Virus record (IMG/VR): IMGVR_UViG_3300015371_000063
Coordinates: 1 to 48,095 of that record
From: a virus
DNA: 48,095 bases
Strand: one strand, 5' to 3'
Positions 45,056 to 48,095 of this stretch are shown piece by piece. Below the pieces are notes generated by a model, which saw only the letters and a list, made by a program, of their open reading frames with translations, was not told where the DNA came from and searched no databases. Positions within the stretch are counted from its first letter, which is position 1, and each line of letters starts with the position of its first letter. A program made the translations under genes and the position numbers.

Positions 45056-46695
45056 TGATAGCGCTGCGCGTGTTGCGCGACCGCGCGCACCGCCCGCGCC
45101 TCGATCGTGGCATTGGTGGCGCGCAACGCCGTCTCGAGCCGGGCGATCGCCGCCGCGTCGGCGCCGGATGCGTCGATGTTGTAAACCGGCGACACGCTGA
45201 CACCGCCGCCGGCGCCGCGCGTCAACATGCCGGTATTGGGAACGATCAGCCCCGAGCGGTTGGGCATGAACAATTCGGGGCCGTGCTCGCCGACCATGTA
45301 GGGCCGGCCGGCCAGCACCGGGCCGCCGCCGGCCTTGCCGGGAACAAAACCCTTGACGAGCGCGCCAAAAATCGAGGTGCTGGCGCCGGCCTGCGGCGCA
45401 AAGAACAGGTCGAACAATTTATCGATGGCTTTCGAGGCGAGCCGGTTGGTGAGGTTGCGAACGACCTCGTCCAGTTTCTTGCCCTGCAACACGAGTTCCT
45501 GAAACGCGGTCGACAGCGTCGAGCCGAACTCTTTCGAGGCGGCGTTAAGTTCCTGCAATTGTGCTTGCCGCTGCACATACAGAAGCTTGAGCCGGCCCGC
45601 TTGCTCGGCTTGCTGTCTGAGTTCCTCGGTGATCGCCTTGTCGGGAATGAGCCCTTGCGCCTTGGCGGCGGCGGTCAATAGTGCGATTTGTCGGCCTTCC
45701 TCTTGCGCGGCGACGCCTTCCTCGACCGTCTTGAGGTGTTCCTTTTCAAGCTCGATCGTTTTGGTGAGTTGTTCTTTCGCGCGCTCGAATGGCTGGCGAC
45801 CCGCGCCGCCCGTGGCCGAGCTTGGAATGTTGGTTATCGGCCGGTTCGGGTCGCGGGTCGAGGTGCCGGGCGGTTTGTTCTTTGCGGCGTCTTTCCACAA
45901 GTCGGCAAAGCCTGCCTCGTCAAACGGCGACGCGCCCTGCGGCGCGGTCATGGTGAGAACATGCAATGCGACCTTGGTAAGCGCGGCAAAAAAGCCGCCG
46001 ACTTTCCGGGTTGTTTCCTCCCAAATCCGTTCGTATTCTTTCGCGTCCCGCGATACCGCGTCCAGATCAACGGTTGCCTTCGACGCCGCGTCGGCTGACA
46101 ATTTTATAGCCGCCGCGCCCTGTTGCAGCGACTTGACGACCTCGGGCGGCAATCCGAACGCCTTGGCAATTTCAATTTTTTCGGATTCGGTCCTGGCGTT
46201 TTGAATAAGGTTCGCAACCACGCCCAACATTTCGATTGCGGTTGCGGTTTCGCGGGTAAGCCCCTTCATTGCCGCCGGGTTGGCATCCAGCATCCGGGTT
46301 AGTGCATTTTCCTCGCCGCGCTGCATTTGATCGGTGAGAGTCGTCAGCGTCTTGAGCGCCCGGTTTGTCACCTCGATCGGCGTTCCGAGCCTTGCCATCG
46401 CTTGCTGAAAACCGAAAATCGTTTGGATCGACTCGCCGGTAAGCTTGCTTACGTCGCGCAATTCCTTGAACCGCTCGATCGTGGCCTCGACCGCATTGAT
46501 GAGCGCGTTAAATCCCTGTTTTGCGAGGCCGCCGAAAAACGTCCCGAGGAACGAGCCGCTGAGCGCGCCGCCCGAAACCTTGCGCTCAATGTTCGCCATT
46601 TCGCGCTCGGCGATGAGGCCAGCCTCCTTCAATTGCTTCTCGAACTTGTCGAGCCGCGCCTCAAGGACGACAAGCAATTTTGGATCATCAGCCAT
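45052..46695 (-). CDS. Tail tape-measure protein
   Basis: A 547-residue protein, strongly helical: VVLEARLDKFEKQLKEAGLI, ELRDVSKLTGESIQTIFGFQ, ALTTL-type helices and a hydrophobic middle with FFAALTKVALHVL, ending with GKAGGGPVLAGRPYMVGEHG then PELFMPNRSGLIVPN, the signature end of tape-measure proteins. At roughly 1.5 angstrom per residue it implies a tail near 80 nm. The start follows the chaperone frame by overlap. Confidence 0.9.
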   Translation of the reverse strand: MADDPKLLVVLEARLDKFEKQLKEAGLIAEREMANIERKVSGGALSGSFLGTFFGGLAKQGFNALINAVEATIERFKELRDVSKLTGESIQTIFGFQQAMARLGTPIEVTNRALKTLTTLTDQMQRGEENALTRMLDANPAAMKGLTRETATAIEMLGVVANLIQNARTESEKIEIAKAFGLPPEVVKSLQQGAAAIKLSADAASKATVDLDAVSRDAKEYERIWEETTRKVGGFFAALTKVALHVLTMTAPQGASPFDEAGFADLWKDAAKNKPPGTSTRDPNRPITNIPSSATGGAGRQPFERAKEQLTKTIELEKEHLKTVEEGVAAQEEGRQIALLTAAAKAQGLIPDKAITEELRQQAEQAGRLKLLYVQRQAQLQELNAASKEFGSTLSTAFQELVLQGKKLDEVVRNLTNRLASKAIDKLFDLFFAPQAGASTSIFGALVKGFVPGKAGGGPVLAGRPYMVGEHGPELFMPNRSGLIVPNTGMLTRGAGGGVSVSPVYNIDASGADAAAIARLETALRATNATIEARAVRAVAQHAQRYQ

Positions 46696-47250
46696 TGGGA
46701 AGATTCAACTGTGCTACCAATTCATCGAAGCGTTCGGGACTCATTGGCTCGAGCCGTTCGTCGTCCGAGCCGTGACATTTGACCCATCCGTCGACAGCGG
46801 CGGCGAACTCCCATAGTGAGCATTCATTGACGTTGGCGACCGTCCATCCCATTGCGGCACCGGCTCCGATGTAGGCCGAGAATCGGGTTCGCCCGTCGGT
46901 GCCGCCACCGCCTCGGCTAGTGCTTTTCCCACGGCGTCGTCCGGGTCGCCGAACAGTGCGTTCGATAAAACTTGCCGCGCCGCGATGACGTTGCCGAGGT
47001 AGTTCGTCGGCGAAACATATTTGGCGACCAAGCCGAACGCCAATTGTTCCGGCACCCCGCCGCCGATGAGTGCGAGCCGCAACGTTTCGGTGATGTCATC
47101 GACGCGCCATGAGCCGTCGGCGAGCCGATCGAGGATTTGCAGCGAACCGGAATTGCGGCTTGCCTCAAGCTTGCGAAGCTCACCAATCCGCAAGCGAAAC
47201 GTCCGCTCGGCCTCGCCCCACTGACGAGTGGTTGAACCGTCCGCGCTCAT
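46688..47250 (-). CDS. Tail assembly chaperone frameshift product (gpG-GT type)
   Basis: Programmed -1 frameshift product: zero frame 47250-46924, then -1 frame 46924-46688, total about 187 residues. The -1 part continues without stops: ...TRFSAYIGAGAAMGWTVANV, ECSLWEFAAAVDGW, ending LVAQLNLPNG. It resembles the second-frame part of tail chaperones. The stop overlaps the tape-measure ATG by 8 bp. An internal ATG at 46852 could also give a separate 54-residue protein. Fusion products of this type guide tape-measure and tube assembly. Confidence 0.75.
46741..47250 (-). CDS. Tail assembly chaperone gpG-like (GTA gp10 type)
   Basis: A 169-residue protein from the zero frame. It begins STTRQWGEAERTFRLRIGEL then RKLEASRNSGSLQILDRLAD and TETLRLALIGGGV, the pattern of GTA gp10/tail tube chaperone proteins. 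The C-terminal 60 residues are unlike the family and Pro/Ser-rich. The ATG overlaps the tail tube stop (ATGA). In lambda-like phages this position holds G and GT, two products from a frameshift. Confidence 0.75.
   Translation of the reverse strand: MSADGSTTRQWGEAERTFRLRIGELRKLEASRNSGSLQILDRLADGSWRVDDITETLRLALIGGGVPEQLAFGLVAKYVSPTNYLGNVIAARQVLSNALFGDPDDAVGKALAEAVAAPTGEPDSRPTSEPVPQWDGRSPTSMNAHYGSSPPLSTDGSNVTARTTNGSSQ
46924..46930 (-). promoter_or_regulatory. -1 slippery heptamer GGGAAAA in tail chaperone gene
   Basis: On the minus strand the sequence reads GTG GGA AAA GCA in the zero frame, so the heptamer G GGA AAA has exact X XXY YYZ phasing. Slipping back by one base continues as AGC ACT AGC CGA and stays open to 46688. 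Lambda uses GGGAAAG at the same place. Confidence 0.75.
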
Positions 47251-47690
47251 GGCGTCGGCACGAACGTCACAACGCCGTCCGATTGCATTTCGACAGCGAC
47301 GTTGACCTTTTCGCCGATCGCGGCGGTGACGTTGAAGCCGGTCAGGATGAACTTGCCATCCCATTGCCCGCCGTTCGGCGTGACGCCGACGAGCTTGACT
47401 TGGCAATTGCGCGAGCCGTTGAGTTCGTAGAACGACCACCAAGTCGGCAACGCCTCGGCGGCCAGGATGCCGTCGCCCGAAATCGACGCCGAGGTCGCGA
47501 CCACCGCGCGCTCGGTTGCGGCGGCCAAGTCGGGATCGTCGCAATCTGGAACGGTGGTGTCGTTCACGTCCTTGGTGAAGTTGATGCCCTTGGTGGTGAG
47601 GCCGCAGGGCGCGGTGAACACCTCGGGCGTTGCGCCATCACCGAGCAAGATGATGAAATCTTTATTGGCGAACGTGGTCGGTCGGGCCAT
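47247..47690 (-). CDS. Major tail tube protein
   Basis: A 147-residue beta protein, KDFIILLGDGATPEVFTAPC, GLTTKGINFTKDVNDTTVPD, SISGDGILAAEALPTWWSFY, GKFILTGFNVTAAIGEKVN and VAVEMQSDG. These are the typical features of the TP901-1/lambda-V-like tube family ('gdg.....f......t...i....dv.....'). It polymerises to make the tail tube. Position after the tail terminator and before the chaperone is canonical. Confidence 0.88.
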   Translation of the reverse strand: MARPTTFANKDFIILLGDGATPEVFTAPCGLTTKGINFTKDVNDTTVPDCDDPDLAAATERAVVATSASISGDGILAAEALPTWWSFYELNGSRNCQVKLVGVTPNGGQWDGKFILTGFNVTAAIGEKVNVAVEMQSDGVVTFVPTP

Positions 47691-47730
47691 AGCTCGACTC
47701 CTTTCGTGTCAGACGTTGCGGGCTTGGGAG

Positions 47731-48095
47731 TTAGTTGAGCGGTTCGGTCTGCGCGCGAACGGTGACGACCGCGTGCGCCGTAATGCCGTCGGGATCGCGC
47801 ATGTACTGCGTCGACTCGACGCTCATAATCACGAGCCGTTGCCCTTCATCGAGCGGCAATTCGGCCCATTGCAGCGACTTGGCGATCGCGGCGCCGAGCC
47901 GCTTGACGCCGAGGCTATCGGGGCCGTCGGCCCAAGCGTCGAGTTGCGCAAACACGCTGACGCCTTCCGAGCAATCGGCCGCCTCGGGCAACACTTGAAC
48001 CGGGCCAAACGTGACGTAAGGCTTGGCCGTTTCGTCCGGCACGAAATCGTAAACGCGATTACCGACGATCGCGCTCACCCCGGCGTCGGTGGTGA
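47731..48095 (-). CDS. Tail terminator/completion protein (DUF3168-like), 3' part
   Basis: Codes for the C-terminal 121 or so residues; the start is at 169 on the circular map. The sequence VGNRVYDFVPDETAKPYVTF, SVFAQLDAWADGPDSLGVKR and DPDGITAHAVVTVRAQTE follows the DUF3168 (tail completion) pattern 'v..riy...p......PYi.f....' and '...G...av..frarte'. An internal GTG at 48078 would give a shortened form that lacks the first helix. It overlaps the terminal repeat. Confidence 0.85.
   Translation of the reverse strand, partial: TTDAGVSAIVGNRVYDFVPDETAKPYVTFGPVQVLPEAADCSEGVSVFAQLDAWADGPDSLGVKRLGAAIAKSLQWAELPLDEGQRLVIMSVESTQYMRDPDGITAHAVVTVRAQTEPLN
47973..48095. repeat. Right copy of 123-bp exact terminal direct repeat
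   Basis: Identical to 1-123. It is the second copy of the overlap that closes the contig into a circle. Confidence 0.95.

Noticed and set aside
1-48095. CRISPR arrays, rRNA or tRNA genes
   Set aside because: No regularly spaced palindromic repeats with unique spacers and no tRNA or rRNA signatures were seen on reading; the tandem repeats at 1.7-3.7 kb are coding.

Overview
The window is one essentially complete genome of a temperate, long-tailed (siphovirus-type) double-stranded DNA phage. The first 123 bases are repeated exactly at the end (1-123 = 47973-48095), so the sequence closes into a circle of about 47,972 bp. The join falls inside a tail gene, which argues that it is an assembly overlap and not a physical genome end. 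The high-GC sequence and gene families typical of Hyphomicrobiales phages (GapR-like protein, GTA-type tail chaperone, VPGP...GAGLPG C-terminal signals, DPNQPR...RWTDTG portal linkers) suggest an alphaproteobacterial host, perhaps Bradyrhizobium-like. That host call is inference.

Late genes form one long minus-strand block, read from about 19.5 kb down to 1 and on from the right end to about 36.2 kb. The order is HNH nuclease, TerS, TerL, protease-capsid fusion, portal with two extra domains, collagen-like protein and gp6-like connector. A 9-kb cassette follows: three related small structural proteins, an FkbM-TPR-glycosyltransferase, two beta-helix proteins and a 1068-residue repeat protein. 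Then come the head-tail adaptor, gp10-like protein, tail terminator, tail tube, chaperone with a -1 frameshift site, tape measure, tail tip proteins, fibres, lipoprotein, three-domain endolysin and two small membrane proteins. The block ends at a minus-strand hairpin terminator at 35883-35910.

Upstream of the late block (19.6-26.3 kb, minus strand) lie replication, DNA-modification and regulatory genes: Cro/YdaS-like regulator, GapR-like protein, PD-(D/E)XK nuclease overlapping an MT-A70 adenine methyltransferase, TSCPD protein, Zn-finger protein, RuvC-like resolvase, Dcm-type methyltransferase with a second long ORF inside it, RepA-like helicase, and a NusG-like protein. The NusG-like gene sits just before a terminator and the late block, so it is a good candidate late antiterminator.

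A divergent control region (26.27-26.6 kb) separates these from a plus-strand early operon: YqaJ exonuclease, RecT annealase and a run of small overlapping ORFs. At 31.2-36.2 kb is the lysogeny and accessory region: two convergent genes for secreted proteins with PEP-CTERM-like tails sharing a bidirectional terminator, a tyrosine integrase, an XRE regulator, a truncated methyltransferase and a small unknown gene. The motif GTTACGGTT occurs in the two main control regions and at the start of terS, which suggests a shared regulator.

The least ordinary parts are the 9-kb structural and glycosylation cassette, the portal with a ParB-like and a metallopeptidase-like domain, the dual-coding methyltransferase locus, the late-control NusG-like protein, and the pair of surface-anchored 'moron' proteins.
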